Shown: positions 25,167 through 34,447 of the stretch, piece by piece
How the letters are laid out: each line of letters opens with the position of its first letter
Numbering within the stretch: position 1 is the stretch's first letter
From: Litorivicinus sp965656605
Lineage (GTDB): Bacteria; Pseudomonadota; Gammaproteobacteria; Pseudomonadales; Litorivicinaceae
Direction: 5' to 3'
NCBI GenBank assembly: GCA_965656605.1
Contig: CBFHLC010000003.1
Location: 25,088-89,087, forward strand
DNA length: 64,000 bases
The notes under the pieces: model-generated
Databases searched by the model: none
What the model was told of the DNA's origin: nothing
The model's input: only the letters and a program-made list of their open reading frames with translations
Made by a program: the position numbers and the translations under genes

Positions 25167-25816
25167 GTATCGACTCGGCGACGACGACGCAGATTAGGCA
25201 GCAACAATCCCAGCACAATACCGGCAATCACCAGGCCCGCACCGATCATCATAAAGGTCTTGTCGCGATCGTCAGACAAGGTCAGGTTTTCACTGCGCAG
25301 TACCGATGTTTCATCCTCAAGCAGCTGAACCTGCTGACGTAGGGCTTGGTTCGAATCGAAAATCGCCACTGAATCGGCAGAGATACGGCGAATCTCGCTC
25401 AATTCGGCTTTGACCGAGGCCAGCTCTTGGCGCGCGGCATTGCGCTCGTCAGTCAGGGTGGTGACTTGATCGCGCAACTGAGCAATTCGAGCAGCTCCGT
25501 TTTGCGCGTCGTCCATCACTTGGCGCATCTCGGCCTGAACCGAGGCCAGACGTTTGGCAGCGGTGGGCTCGTTTTCCAAGTAACGCGACAGCACATAGCC
25601 ATCACGGTTGTTGGCATCACGCACCAAGCTGTAGCCTGACTCGCTGTTGCGACTGACCACTTCGACTTCACTGCCCGAATCCAGGAATCGCAAAATCCGA
25701 TACTCGTTGCTCTCGCCACTGCGAATCGGAACTTCCAATTGGTCGGTAATCCAAGCGCTTTGAGCGCTGGCACTCAGGCTCAAGCAGCTTAAAGCGCAAA
25801 TCAGCAAACGTTTCAC
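25160..25816 (-). CDS. SH3-domain and coiled-coil membrane protein (YgiM-like, TIGR04211 type)
   Basis: 218 residues. Order of parts: a signal peptide (1-18, ending ASAQS), a bacterial SH3 domain (about 20-85; RSGESNEYRIL and GYVLSRYL are typical), a coiled coil (about 90-180) and a C-terminal TM (MMIGAGLVIAGIVLGLLLP) followed by RRRRR facing the cytoplasm. The same layout is seen in the YgiM family, whose function is poorly known; a link to the cell envelope is likely. It has a GTG start and overlaps the yciI stop (GTGA). Confidence 0.83.
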   Translation of the reverse strand: MKRLLICALSCLSLSASAQSAWITDQLEVPIRSGESNEYRILRFLDSGSEVEVVSRNSESGYSLVRDANNRDGYVLSRYLENEPTAAKRLASVQAEMRQVMDDAQNGAARIAQLRDQVTTLTDERNAARQELASVKAELSEIRRISADSVAIFDSNQALRQQVQLLEDETSVLRSENLTLSDDRDKTFMMIGAGLVIAGIVLGLLLPNLRRRRRVDTW

Positions 25817-26112
25817 GGTAGAACCTTTTTGAAGGGCTTAACACTGACGCTAGCGTAAACGCCGGCTTCAATGTAGGGATCTGCATCGGCCCAGGCTTTG
25901 GCCTGGCTGAGGCTGTCAAATTCAGCGACTACAACGCTACCGCTAAACCCTAACTCGCCCGGATCTTCGCTGTCCGCGATCGGATTGGGGCCAGCCAGAA
26001 TCAGACGCCCTTCATTTTTGAGTGCCTCTAGACGCGCCAAGTGAGCGGGGCGGGCGGCTTTTCGGCCTTCCAGGCTGTTTTCAACATCCGTTCCAACGAT
26101 TGAGTAGAGCAT
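25813..26112 (-). CDS. yciI: YciI-family protein
   Basis: A 99-residue ferredoxin-like (dimeric alpha/beta barrel) protein. MLYSIVGTDV, RPAHLARLEALKNEGRLILAGP with the conserved His and the Asp of the putative active site, and DPYIEAGVY all match YciI. No biochemical role is firmly assigned to the family. I chose the ATG at 26112, which touches the yciB stop and matches the family start; an upstream ATG would run into yciB. yciB-yciI order is conserved in gammaproteobacteria. Confidence 0.88.
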   Translation of the reverse strand: MLYSIVGTDVENSLEGRKAARPAHLARLEALKNEGRLILAGPNPIADSEDPGELGFSGSVVVAEFDSLSQAKAWADADPYIEAGVYASVSVKPFKKVLP

Positions 26113-26660
26113 TAGTCTTCCTTTGAGGTTTGAGGGGCAACGCGAGACATCCAAATGCCCTGCAGTACCACGAAAATAAGGGTTAATCCGAGCATTCCAA
26201 ATAGCTTGAAGTTGACCCAGGTGTTTTCGCTAAATTGGTACGCGACCCAAATGTTGGTCACGCCTGAGAAAATGAAAAATCCGATCCAGGCACGGTTCAG
26301 CGCTCGCCACTGGGCCTGACTCAGGCTCACCGCGCTGGACATCAAGCGTTCAACCACGGTTTTCTTACCAAACAGAAACTCGCTACCCAGAAACGCCAGT
26401 GCAAATAGACCGTTGACCAAGGTGGGTTTCCATTTGATGAACAGCGGGTCATTCAAATAGACCGTGGCGCCTCCCAAAATGACCACCAGCGCCAGCGTGA
26501 CCAGCGGCATGGGTTCAATCTTTCGTTCGCGCAGATAACCCACGACGACCTGTACTACGGTGGCCGGAATGAGCACCAAGGTCGCGATAATCAGATCGCC
26601 GGTGTACTTGTAGACAGCGAAAAACAGAACAACGGGGAAAAAGTCGAGGATTAGCTTCAC
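26112..26660 (-). CDS. yciB: Inner-membrane septation/envelope-spanning protein YciB (IspZ)
   Basis: A 182-residue membrane protein with about five hydrophobic segments. FFPVVLFFAVYKYTGDLIIAT is the conserved N-terminal segment of the YciB/IspZ family (intracellular septation protein A). Members help coordinate envelope synthesis and division. Length matches E. coli YciB (179). It has a GTG start and is divergent from yciO, with a 59-base gap that must hold both promoters. Confidence 0.92.
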   Translation of the reverse strand: MKLILDFFPVVLFFAVYKYTGDLIIATLVLIPATVVQVVVGYLRERKIEPMPLVTLALVVILGGATVYLNDPLFIKWKPTLVNGLFALAFLGSEFLFGKKTVVERLMSSAVSLSQAQWRALNRAWIGFFIFSGVTNIWVAYQFSENTWVNFKLFGMLGLTLIFVVLQGIWMSRVAPQTSKED

Positions 26661-26719
26661 GTGGGATCCGATTTAGGTTGGGTTGTGGCATCATAAGCGC
26701 CTACGCAGTCGAGTTAAAT

Positions 26720-27346
26720 ATGAGCCAGTTTTTTCACATACATCCGGACAATCCCCAGCCTCGTTTAATCAAGCAGGCGGCCGAGCGATTGCGAGCCGGA
26801 GAAGTGGCCGTTGTGCCCACTGATTCAGCCTACGCGCTGGTTTGCTCCCTCGAGAATAAAACCGGGGTCGAGCGGATTCGCCAGATTCGAAGGCTGGACG
26901 ACAAACACAACTTTACCTTGCTGTGCCGGGACTTATCCGAGATCTCAACCTTTGCTCGTATTACCAATGTCGAGTTTCGGCTGCTCAAGGCCCACACCCC
27001 CGGCCCCTACACTTTTATTTTGAACGCCTCTCGCGAAGTGCCTCGCCGTCTGATGCATCCCAAACGCCGCACCATTGGTATTCGGGTTCCTCAGGACAAC
27101 GTGCTGTCGGCACTGCTAGGCGAGCTGAACGAGCCGATCATGAGCAGCTCACTGATTCTGCCGGGCGAGACGCTGCCCATGACCGATCCGTGGGACATCG
27201 AGTCCGCCATCGGGCATTCGGTTGATTTGATTGTTGATGGCGGTTTCCGCGGTTTAGAACCCACGACGGTGGTGGATCTGACTGACGAAAATCCCGTTAT
27301 CGTTCGCGCCGGAGCCGGCGACCCCAGTATTTTTGAAACTCAGTAA
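26720..27346 (+). CDS. yciO: YciO, Sua5/YrdC-family protein
   Basis: A 208-residue protein of the Sua5/YrdC fold. MSQFFHIHPDNPQPRLI and the core DKHNFTLLCRDLSE are close to E. coli YciO. YrdC/Sua5 makes threonylcarbamoyl-AMP for tRNA t6A; YciO lacks some of its conserved residues and its role is less certain. RRTIGIRVP and SSSLILPGE follow in order. I chose the ATG at 26720 because it matches the family start. It leads the yciO-trpS-scpAB-rluB cluster. Confidence 0.9.
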   Translation: MSQFFHIHPDNPQPRLIKQAAERLRAGEVAVVPTDSAYALVCSLENKTGVERIRQIRRLDDKHNFTLLCRDLSEISTFARITNVEFRLLKAHTPGPYTFILNASREVPRRLMHPKRRTIGIRVPQDNVLSALLGELNEPIMSSSLILPGETLPMTDPWDIESAIGHSVDLIVDGGFRGLEPTTVVDLTDENPVIVRAGAGDPSIFETQ

Positions 27347-27356
27347 GGATTAGGCA

Positions 27357-28574
27357 TTGAGCGCGGTTGAAACGGACCAACGGGTCCTCTCAGGAATGCG
27401 TCCGACCGGACGTCTCCATCTTGGCCATTACCACGGCGTCCTAAAGAACTGGACGCGTCTGCAGCATGAATATGAGTGCTTCTTCTTCGTGGCGGATTGG
27501 CATGCGCTAACCACGCACTACGAGGATCCTCGCGTGATCAAGGACGCGACCTTTGACATGGTGGTCGATTGGCTAGCCGCGGGCGTCAATCCGTCCAGTG
27601 CAACCTTGTTCGTGCAGTCCCGCGTCCCGGAACATGCTGAATTGCATCTGCTGTTGTCGATGATGACGCCGCTGGGATGGCTCGAGCGCGTGCCGACCTA
27701 CAAGGATCAGCAGGAAAAACTGAAAGAAAAAGACCTGGCGACTTACGGATTCCTTGGATATCCGCTGCTGCAAAGCGCCGATATTCTGATGTATCGCGCC
27801 GGTCACGTTCCGGTTGGTGCGGATCAGGTGGCACACATCGAGATCACCCGCGAAGTGGCGCGTCGCTTTAATCACATCTACGGACGTGAGCCCGATTTTG
27901 AAGAGCTGGCTGAAGCGGCGATTGGCAAGATGGGCAAAAAGCCCGCCAAGCTATACCGCAACCTGCGTAAGGCTTATTTAGAGACCGGTGATGCCGAGGC
28001 GGTCGAGACCGCCCGCGCGATGCTGAAAGAGCAACAAAACATCAGCTTGGCGGATCGCGAACGTCTGTTTGGCTACCTTGAGGGTACCGGCAAGGTGATC
28101 CTGCCCGAGCCCCAAGCGCTGCTGACCGAAGAGGCCAAAATGCCTGGCATCGATGGACAGAAGATGTCCAAGAGTTACGGCAACTTCATTGAGCTTCGTG
28201 AAGAACCCGATAGCGTGGCCACGAAAGTCAAAAAGATGCCCACGGACACGAACCGGGTTCGTCTGACGGATCCGGGTGATCCGAACAAGTGCCCGGTGTT
28301 TGAGTTACACAAGGTTTATAGTGACGACGAGCGCTTGAAGTGGGTCGTCGATGGTTGCACCAGTGCCGGGATCGGCTGCCTGGACTGCAAAAAGCCAGTG
28401 ATTGACGCCATGATCGCCGAGCAAGCGCCGATTATTGAGCGTGGCGCCCAGTACGAGTCTGACCCTGATCTGGTCAAGGGCATCATCTCTGAGGGCTGCG
28501 AAAAAGCTCAAGAGGCCGCTCGCGCGACCCTGGGTGAAGTTCGCGAAGCCATGGGGATCAGTTGGCGCAACTAA
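27357..28574 (+). CDS. trpS: Tryptophan--tRNA ligase
   Basis: Class I aminoacyl-tRNA synthetase that charges tRNA-Trp. The HIGH-type motif HLGH is at about 21-24 (GRLHLGHYHG), and KMSKS is exact in DGQKMSKSYGN (about 265). 405 residues, longer than E. coli TrpS (334), as in pseudomonads; the extra length sits in the middle and in a Cys-containing segment (GIGCLDCKKP) near the C-terminus. It has a TTG start ten bases after the yciO stop. The stop overlaps scpA. Confidence 0.94.
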   Translation: MSAVETDQRVLSGMRPTGRLHLGHYHGVLKNWTRLQHEYECFFFVADWHALTTHYEDPRVIKDATFDMVVDWLAAGVNPSSATLFVQSRVPEHAELHLLLSMMTPLGWLERVPTYKDQQEKLKEKDLATYGFLGYPLLQSADILMYRAGHVPVGADQVAHIEITREVARRFNHIYGREPDFEELAEAAIGKMGKKPAKLYRNLRKAYLETGDAEAVETARAMLKEQQNISLADRERLFGYLEGTGKVILPEPQALLTEEAKMPGIDGQKMSKSYGNFIELREEPDSVATKVKKMPTDTNRVRLTDPGDPNKCPVFELHKVYSDDERLKWVVDGCTSAGIGCLDCKKPVIDAMIAEQAPIIERGAQYESDPDLVKGIISEGCEKAQEAARATLGEVREAMGISWRN

Positions 28575-29377
28575 GCTCACAGGCACCTCGGCAGGTCGAA
28601 CTGCCGTTGGTCAAAGTGGCCGGGCAGGCGATTGAGCAACTGCCCGACGATCTGTACATCCCACCTGAAGCCCTCGAAGTGTTCATGGACGCATTCGAGG
28701 GGCCTTTGGACTTTCTGCTTTATCTCATTCGGCGTCAAAACATCGACATTTTGCAGGTCGACGTTGCGCGGCTGACACAGCAATACGTCGCCTATGTCGA
28801 GGCCATGCAGATGCTAAAGCTAGAGCTGGCGGCCGACTATTTAGTCATGGCTGCTTTGTTGGCCGAGATTAAAAGCCGAGCGTTACTGCCCGTGGTCAAA
28901 AGTGATGATGAGGACGAGGTCGACGATCCTCGGGCCGAGTTGCTGCGACGCCTGCAAGAGTACGAGCAAATCCAGAAGGGAGCCGAGCACATCCGGGCCC
29001 GGCCCGAGCTGGGTCGCGACTTCTTTTCGGCCCAGATTCAGGCACCTGCGGCGGCTCCACGCCCAGCGGCGGATCTGCCTCTGGACGAGCTGCTGTCTGC
29101 GATGGCGGATGTCATGCGCCGGGCCAGTTTCAAAGAATCCCATCAGGTGAAGTACGAAGCTTTGAGTACCCGCGGGCGAATGAGTGATTTGCTTGAGCGT
29201 CTGAAGCCAGGCGAGTACTACGCGTTCACCGACATTTTACTGGCCAGCGAAAGCAAAGCCGGGGTGGTGGTGACCTTCCTAGCTACCTTGGAATTGGTCA
29301 AAGAGGGCTTGGTTGATATTGTACAAACACAGATTTATGGCCCGATTCAGTTAGGACTGCGCGATGGCACTGCCTGA
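28562..29377 (+). CDS. scpA: Segregation and condensation protein A
   Basis: Kleisin subunit that bridges the SMC heads. 271 residues. The N-terminal FEGPLDFLLYLIRRQNIDI is the hallmark of ScpA, followed by DYLVMAALLAEIKSRALLP. The C-terminal winged helix (FLATLELVKEGLV) binds the SMC head. The TTG start overlaps the trpS end, and the stop overlaps the scpB start by 14 bases. The N-terminus extends about 40 residues before the core, rather longer than in Bacillus. Confidence 0.94.
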   Translation: MAQLSSQAPRQVELPLVKVAGQAIEQLPDDLYIPPEALEVFMDAFEGPLDFLLYLIRRQNIDILQVDVARLTQQYVAYVEAMQMLKLELAADYLVMAALLAEIKSRALLPVVKSDDEDEVDDPRAELLRRLQEYEQIQKGAEHIRARPELGRDFFSAQIQAPAAAPRPAADLPLDELLSAMADVMRRASFKESHQVKYEALSTRGRMSDLLERLKPGEYYAFTDILLASESKAGVVVTFLATLELVKEGLVDIVQTQIYGPIQLGLRDGTA

Positions 29378-29948
29378 TCATCAATTGCGACAAATCATCG
29401 AAGCGGCGTTGCTAGCCGTTGATGAACCCTTGTCATTGGATCGTCTGGGTCAGGTGTTCTTAGATCATGAACGACCGGCACCCAAGCGCCTACGGGCGGC
29501 CCTAGCCGAGATCGAACACGCCTGCCAAGGGCGAGGTTTTTCGTTGATCGAAACCGCCAGTGGTTGGCGATTCGTGACCGCTGAAGCGGTAGCCCCTTGG
29601 GTGGCGCGTTTATGGCAGGAACCGGCCCGAAAATACTCTCGTGCGTTGGTCGAAACCTTGGCATTGATCGCCTATCGTCAGCCGGTTACCCGAGGGGACA
29701 TCGAATCTATTCGCGGAGTCAGTGTAAGTTCTGGCATTATGCGCACCCTCGAGGAGCGCCGCTGGGTCCGCGTCGTCGGGCACAAAGAGGTACCCGGCCG
29801 ACCCGCACTGTACGCAACGACGCGTCAGTTTTTGGATCATTTCGGACTCAAGAGTCTGGATCAGTTGCCGCCCATCAATGCCATTGAAGATGGCCTGGTT
29901 GATTTGTTGTCAGCCAATACGGAGTCCAATGAAGGAACGAATTCATAA
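29364..29948 (+). CDS. scpB: Segregation and condensation protein B
   Basis: Partner of ScpA, a dimer with two winged-helix domains. 194 residues. IIEAALLAVDEPLSLDRL at the start, LVETLALIAYRQPVTRGDIESIRGVS in the middle and RPALYATTRQFLDHFGL near the end match the family. It overlaps scpA upstream and rluB downstream (20 bases), so the SMC-ScpAB accessory genes are coupled to rluB translation, a common arrangement. Confidence 0.95.
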   Translation: MALPDHQLRQIIEAALLAVDEPLSLDRLGQVFLDHERPAPKRLRAALAEIEHACQGRGFSLIETASGWRFVTAEAVAPWVARLWQEPARKYSRALVETLALIAYRQPVTRGDIESIRGVSVSSGIMRTLEERRWVRVVGHKEVPGRPALYATTRQFLDHFGLKSLDQLPPINAIEDGLVDLLSANTESNEGTNS

Positions 29949-30783
29949 AGTTTTAGCCCGCGCAGGTGTGGGTTCTCGTCGCGCGATCGAACGGATGATC
30001 GACGAGAAACGAGTCCAATTAAACGGCAAGATCGCCCAACTGGGGGATTCTCTGGGTCGTCATGACAGCGTGCGCGTCGACGGCAAGCCCGTGAAGGTCG
30101 AAACCGCCTTTACCCAAGGCCGCCGAGTGATCGCTTATCACAAACCCGAAGGGGAAGTGTGTACGGCCTCGGATCCCGAAGGCCGTCCAACGGTCTTTGA
30201 CCGACTGCCTGAACCTGGCCAAGGTCGCTGGATCATGGTCGGGCGTTTGGACGTCAACACCGCCGGTTTGCTGTTGTTTACAACCGACGGTGATTTGGCC
30301 CATCGACTGATGCACCCCTCATCCGGCGTGGATCGTGAATACGCGGTCCGTGTCAAAGGTCAGGTCGATGACGACATGATCAAACGTCTGAAGCAGGGCG
30401 TTGAATTGGAAGATGGACCTGCCAAATTCACGGACGTACAGCGCTCGGTCGAAGATGGCGATGGTTCTAACCACTGGTATTACTGCGTTTTGATGGAGGG
30501 CCGTCACCGCGAAGCCCGTCGCCTATGGGAAAGCCAAGGCACGATCGTCTCGCGTCTGCGCCGTGTCCGTTATGGCTGTATCTTTTTGCCCAAGCGCCTG
30601 CGCAGTGGTCGTTGGGAAGAGCTGGATCAGCGCGCGGTCAATGATTTGGCCGACATGGTCGGGGTCGAGCGCCGTGAAGTGCCTCAGAAGACACCGGATC
30701 AGCTGATCAAAGAGCGTCGAATCATTGGCAAGAAAGTGAATCCCTCGCGTATTCGTGCATCACGCCCTAAGCGTCGCAGTTAA
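29929..30783 (+). CDS. rluB: 23S rRNA pseudouridine synthase RluB
   Basis: Makes pseudouridine in 23S rRNA helix 93 (position 2605 in E. coli). 284 residues: an S4 RNA-binding domain (1-60), then the RsuA-type catalytic domain with Asp108 in GRLDVNTAGLLLFTTDGDLAHRL. The C-terminal tail is strongly basic (RIRASRPKRRS), shorter than in many RluB. I chose the ATG at 29929, inside the scpB end, since MKERIHKVLARAG matches the S4 start. The last 17 bases overlap the convergent diguanylate cyclase. Confidence 0.93.
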   Translation: MKERIHKVLARAGVGSRRAIERMIDEKRVQLNGKIAQLGDSLGRHDSVRVDGKPVKVETAFTQGRRVIAYHKPEGEVCTASDPEGRPTVFDRLPEPGQGRWIMVGRLDVNTAGLLLFTTDGDLAHRLMHPSSGVDREYAVRVKGQVDDDMIKRLKQGVELEDGPAKFTDVQRSVEDGDGSNHWYYCVLMEGRHREARRLWESQGTIVSRLRRVRYGCIFLPKRLRSGRWEELDQRAVNDLADMVGVERREVPQKTPDQLIKERRIIGKKVNPSRIRASRPKRRS

Positions 30784-31549
30784 TCGTCTGGTTTCGGCCA
30801 GCACTCTTGGCCGCATACAACGCCTGATCCGCCCGGCGGATTAGGCTGTGCAGGCAGGCTTCGCCCGAGGCTAAGCCCGCGCTGCAACTAAAGCGAATCC
30901 ATTCCTGATCGATCTCAATGGCTCCGCACAGTTTTTGACGCAGACGCTCCGCTGCAGCGGCCAAGTCATCGTTCTGATCAATTTGCATGACTACCAAGAA
31001 CTCCTCACCTCCCAGGCGATAGGCTTTGTCGCCGGCACGCAGGTGCGCTTCGAGTCGAGCGCTCACACGGCGCAGTAACTGATCCCCCGCATCGTGGCCG
31101 AATTGATCGTTTACACTCTTAAAGTGGTCCAAATCCAACACCAAGGCCGCTTGGGCTTTGTGGATGCCTAGGTGGGGCTCTAAGGCTCGGCGGTTACTTA
31201 GACCGGTCAGTGCATCGGTGTAGGCCGCATGTTCTGCTCGTGCTAGGCGCACCATATGGGCAATCGCCAAACTGGCGGTCGGCATTAAATTGCCGGGTAT
31301 GGTTTTGGGTGTGGTGGCGTACAGGGTCAGTTCAGCCACGGTTTCACCGTCCCACAGGATGTTCAGATGCTGGTGCTGTTGAGTGCGAGTGCCGACTTGC
31401 CAGCCGGGCATATCATGTGTGCGCAAAGCCGCACCGACAAAGCCCTCGCATAGCCCCAGCAATCGCTGAAGTAAGCCTACCGGCTCGAGTGATTGCAGCA
31501 GGTACAGCTGCGGATCACGAATCTGATTAATGTTTGCGAGTTTACCCAT
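30767..31549 (-). CDS. GGDEF-domain diguanylate cyclase
   Basis: 260 residues. The C-terminal GGDEF domain (about 105-260) has an intact GGEEF active site at 180-184 and an inhibitory I-site RAGD at 171-174, so an active, feedback-inhibited c-di-GMP synthase is expected. The N-terminal 100 residues look like a small GAF-type sensor but cannot be named from sequence alone. No TM. The c-di-GMP breakdown enzyme candidate in this window lies at about 7.2-9.2 kb. Confidence 0.9.
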   Translation of the reverse strand: MGKLANINQIRDPQLYLLQSLEPVGLLQRLLGLCEGFVGAALRTHDMPGWQVGTRTQQHQHLNILWDGETVAELTLYATTPKTIPGNLMPTASLAIAHMVRLARAEHAAYTDALTGLSNRRALEPHLGIHKAQAALVLDLDHFKSVNDQFGHDAGDQLLRRVSARLEAHLRAGDKAYRLGGEEFLVVMQIDQNDDLAAAAERLRQKLCGAIEIDQEWIRFSCSAGLASGEACLHSLIRRADQALYAAKSAGRNQTINCDA

Positions 31550-31616
31550 CTTGCAATGCTCCGGTCAGTTATTTGACGTGGTACTAGGACCATTGCAAGG
31601 GGGATGCCAGTTTTGG

Positions 31617-32381
31617 CTAGCGATCCAAGCGGGCTTTAATTCGTTGCCCGCGAAGCGCTTGGCTGGCAGGGGATAGTAGGTAGCGATAGAACGGCATCAA
31701 ATCCTGCGCCGGTGGGTTGTCGCTGGGGTTCTCGCCGGGGTAGGCGCTGGCACGCATGCTCGTGCGTGTGGCCCCTGGGTCGACGCAAAAGACGCGCATA
31801 TCGCTCAGGTTTTCGTTCTCTTCGTGAACCAGCTGAGCCAGCCCTTCAATCGCAAATTTGCTGATGGCGTAGGTACCCCAAAAGGCACGGGCCTGTGCCC
31901 CGACGCCCGAGCTGGTGTAGATCAGGGTTGAGTGGTCGCGTTTATGCAGCAGCGGTAACAGTGCTTGGGTCAGGTACACGCAGGCGTCCACGTTGACGCG
32001 CATGACTCGTTGGTACTCGACGTCACTGATCTGTTGCAGCGGGGCACGCGAGCCCAACAAGCCTGCATTGTTGATCAGGCTGTTCAGTCCGCCAAAGTGC
32101 TCTTCAATCATGGCGGCTAACTCCTCGGCGGCATCCAAGGTTAGAGTCTCAAGATCCAGCGGGATGATGACCGGCTCTGGCAGCTTTTCTGCCATCAGCT
32201 CGTCATACAGCGTCTCAAGCGCGCTCTCATCGCGTCCGACCATCAACACGGTGGCGCCGGCCCGGGCGAGCTCCCACACCAGTGCATGGCCAATGCCGCG
32301 CGTCGCCCCGGTCACACAATGGGTCTGGCCTTTTAGAAATTGAGTGTCGGCGAAGTCGCCCTGATTAATTTGCCACGTCAT
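31617..32381 (-). CDS. yciK: YciK-type short-chain dehydrogenase/reductase
   Basis: 254 residues, Rossmann fold. The NAD(P) motif is TGATRGIG, NNAGLLG matches the NAG motif, catalytic Ser is in YTSSGVGAQ, and YAISK supplies Tyr and Lys. The stretch GATRTSMRASAYPGE is close to E. coli YciK. Substrate unknown. It overlaps ubiG by ATGA. In pseudomonads ubiG-mupP-yciK is conserved; here mupP is missing between them. Confidence 0.88.
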   Translation of the reverse strand: MTWQINQGDFADTQFLKGQTHCVTGATRGIGHALVWELARAGATVLMVGRDESALETLYDELMAEKLPEPVIIPLDLETLTLDAAEELAAMIEEHFGGLNSLINNAGLLGSRAPLQQISDVEYQRVMRVNVDACVYLTQALLPLLHKRDHSTLIYTSSGVGAQARAFWGTYAISKFAIEGLAQLVHEENENLSDMRVFCVDPGATRTSMRASAYPGENPSDNPPAQDLMPFYRYLLSPASQALRGQRIKARLDR

Positions 32382-33085
32382 GCGACTTTCCTTGCGCTGA
32401 TTAGGTAGTTCACATCCAGATCGGTTGGATGGATGCCAAAGGTTTGAGTAAGTGGGTTATAGACAATGCCTGCGCTGTCTTGCAGGACCAGGTGCTGCTC
32501 GCGAATCCATCCAGCCAGCTCGCTGGGCTTGATGAATTTATCCCACCGGTGGGTACCCGCATCGACCCAGCGCAGCAGATATTCAGCGGCCACGATGCCC
32601 AGTACAAATCCCTTGGTGGTGCGGTTGAGCGTGCTGACGACCAACGTTCCACCGGGTTTCACAGCCTTGGCAGCCGCGGCAATAATGCTGGCAGGGTTGG
32701 GCACGTGCTCGATCATCTCTAAGCAGGTGACCAAATCGTATTGGCCGGCGTGCTCATCACAGAACTGCTCGACCTGAGCCTGCTGATAATCTACCTCGAC
32801 GTGGGAATCTTGAGCATGAATACGGGCTGCCAGCAGCAGTTTGTCGGCCTGATCGACGCCGGTGACCTTGCCCCCGCGTAGCGCCATCGCCTCGCTGGCC
32901 AATCCACCGCCGCAGCCGATGTCCAGGATGTTAAGGCCACTTAAGCCCTCGGGGCCGCAGGCCTGCTCGATCCAGTCGATTCGGCAGGGGTTGACGCGAT
33001 GCAGAGCACCCATCGGTCCACTGGGATCCCAAAAATCCCGAGCCAGTTGATTAAACTTCTCGATTTCGCTGGCATCTACGTTCAT
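32378..33085 (-). CDS. ubiG: Ubiquinone biosynthesis O-methyltransferase UbiG
   Basis: SAM-dependent enzyme doing both O-methylations of ubiquinone synthesis. 235 residues. MNVDASEIEKFNQLARDFWD is the characteristic start, LDIGCGGGLASEAMA is the SAM motif, and CLEMIEHVPNP and YLLRWVDAGTHRWDKFI are family signatures. I chose the ATG at 33085, overlapping the stop of the deaminase gene (ATGA); earlier codons lie inside that gene. Confidence 0.95.
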   Translation of the reverse strand: MNVDASEIEKFNQLARDFWDPSGPMGALHRVNPCRIDWIEQACGPEGLSGLNILDIGCGGGLASEAMALRGGKVTGVDQADKLLLAARIHAQDSHVEVDYQQAQVEQFCDEHAGQYDLVTCLEMIEHVPNPASIIAAAAKAVKPGGTLVVSTLNRTTKGFVLGIVAAEYLLRWVDAGTHRWDKFIKPSELAGWIREQHLVLQDSAGIVYNPLTQTFGIHPTDLDVNYLISARKVA

Positions 33086-34392
33086 GCGTTCTCCATGTCT
33101 TTGCGGAACTGCTGAGCCTGTTCGGCCAGCTGGGTGACGTCGAGTCCGGCGATTCGGCCTTGCTCGGCTTTCAGCTGCCCGTCGATCCACACTTGGTCTA
33201 CCCGAGCACGTTGGGTGTAAAACATCGCCGCCAAGGGATCGGTTAAGGGCTTGATAAAGGGGTCGCTCAAATCAACCGCTACGACATCCGCACGTTTTCC
33301 GACTGCTAGTGTCCCGATTTCGTCTTCCAAGCCCAGCGCACGTGCGCCGTTGATGGTCATGATCTGCAAGGTTTCCATCAAAGACATGGCGGTGGCGTCG
33401 CGAGCGCCGCCTTTGGCGACTAGGGTCGCACTGCGCGCCTCGCTGAGCAGGTCTTGGTCGTTGTTGCTTGCCGCGCCGTCGGTGCCGATGCACAGGTTGA
33501 TGCCGGCCTCGAGCATGTCGCGTGTTCGGGCAAAGCCGCTGGCCAATTTCATGTTGGAATCCGGGCAGGTCACGGTGCTGACGTTGTAACGTGCCAGTGT
33601 CTGGATGTCTGAATCGTTCAGGGCCACCACGTGCACCGCTTGGAAATCGGGTCCTAGCAGCCCCAAGGATTCCAGTCGCTCAATCGGGCGTTGTCCAGAT
33701 TCTTTGATCGCGTCGTCTACCTCGCCTTGAGTTTCTTGGATGTGACACTGGATGCGCAGGCCCAATTGGTCGGCCAAGGTGCGGCACTGGGTGAAGGTCG
33801 CATCGCTGATGGTGTAGGGCGCGTGGGGTCCTAGCGCGACATGGATCTTGGGGTGGCTTTTGTACTTGTCATGCAGCGCCACTGTCTTTTGGAAGCCTTG
33901 GGTGGTGTCGTCGGCCCAGGCGGTTGGGAAATCAATGATTGGGGTGGCCAGTTGGCAGCGCATGCCCATCTCGATCGCCACTTCGGCGACCGCCTCGGGG
34001 TAGAAGTACTGGTCTGAAAACGTCGTTGTGCCGGTGGCCAGCATTTCCGCCATCGACCATCGGGCACCCAAGGCCACCATCTCGTGACTGACATGGGCGT
34101 TTTCTAATGGCCAGATGGCGTCGTTCAGCCACTCCATCAGTGGCAGATCGGTTCCGGCACCGCGCAGTAACGTCATCGCGCAATGGTTGTGCAGGTTGAC
34201 AAAACCAGGGGTCAACATCGAGTGGGGCAGCTGAGTTGTGCGCTGAGGTTGGTAGTTCAGTCGGGCGCTGGCGGTCGGGCATAAATCAACGATCACGCCT
34301 TGGTGAATTACCAGGCTGTGATACTCCAGCACCTGGTCTCGATCAGGGGTCGCCACCCAGCGAGCATCAATTTGTAAGTCGACGTTTTTCAA
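33082..34392 (-). CDS. mtaD: 5-methylthioadenosine/S-adenosylhomocysteine deaminase (TRZ/ATZ family)
   Basis: Amidohydrolase-fold metalloenzyme that deaminates MTA/SAH in purine and methionine salvage. 436 residues. Metal ligands: LHNHC near residue 70 (HxH), the His in LRIQCHIQET, the His in FQAVHVVAL, and the Asp in CIGTDGAASNN. The same gene sits between gyrA and ubiG in pseudomonads, where homologs act on MTA. It has a TTG start with AGGGG upstream and is divergent from gyrA. The exact substrate (MTA, SAH or a guanine derivative) cannot be fixed by sequence. Confidence 0.85.
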   Translation of the reverse strand: MKNVDLQIDARWVATPDRDQVLEYHSLVIHQGVIVDLCPTASARLNYQPQRTTQLPHSMLTPGFVNLHNHCAMTLLRGAGTDLPLMEWLNDAIWPLENAHVSHEMVALGARWSMAEMLATGTTTFSDQYFYPEAVAEVAIEMGMRCQLATPIIDFPTAWADDTTQGFQKTVALHDKYKSHPKIHVALGPHAPYTISDATFTQCRTLADQLGLRIQCHIQETQGEVDDAIKESGQRPIERLESLGLLGPDFQAVHVVALNDSDIQTLARYNVSTVTCPDSNMKLASGFARTRDMLEAGINLCIGTDGAASNNDQDLLSEARSATLVAKGGARDATAMSLMETLQIMTINGARALGLEDEIGTLAVGKRADVVAVDLSDPFIKPLTDPLAAMFYTQRARVDQVWIDGQLKAEQGRIAGLDVTQLAEQAQQFRKDMENA

Positions 34393-34447
34393 CGGTTTTA
34401 CCCCTGCAGATTATGTCCTTTTCATGGTACTATTTTTTGTCTGTGAG

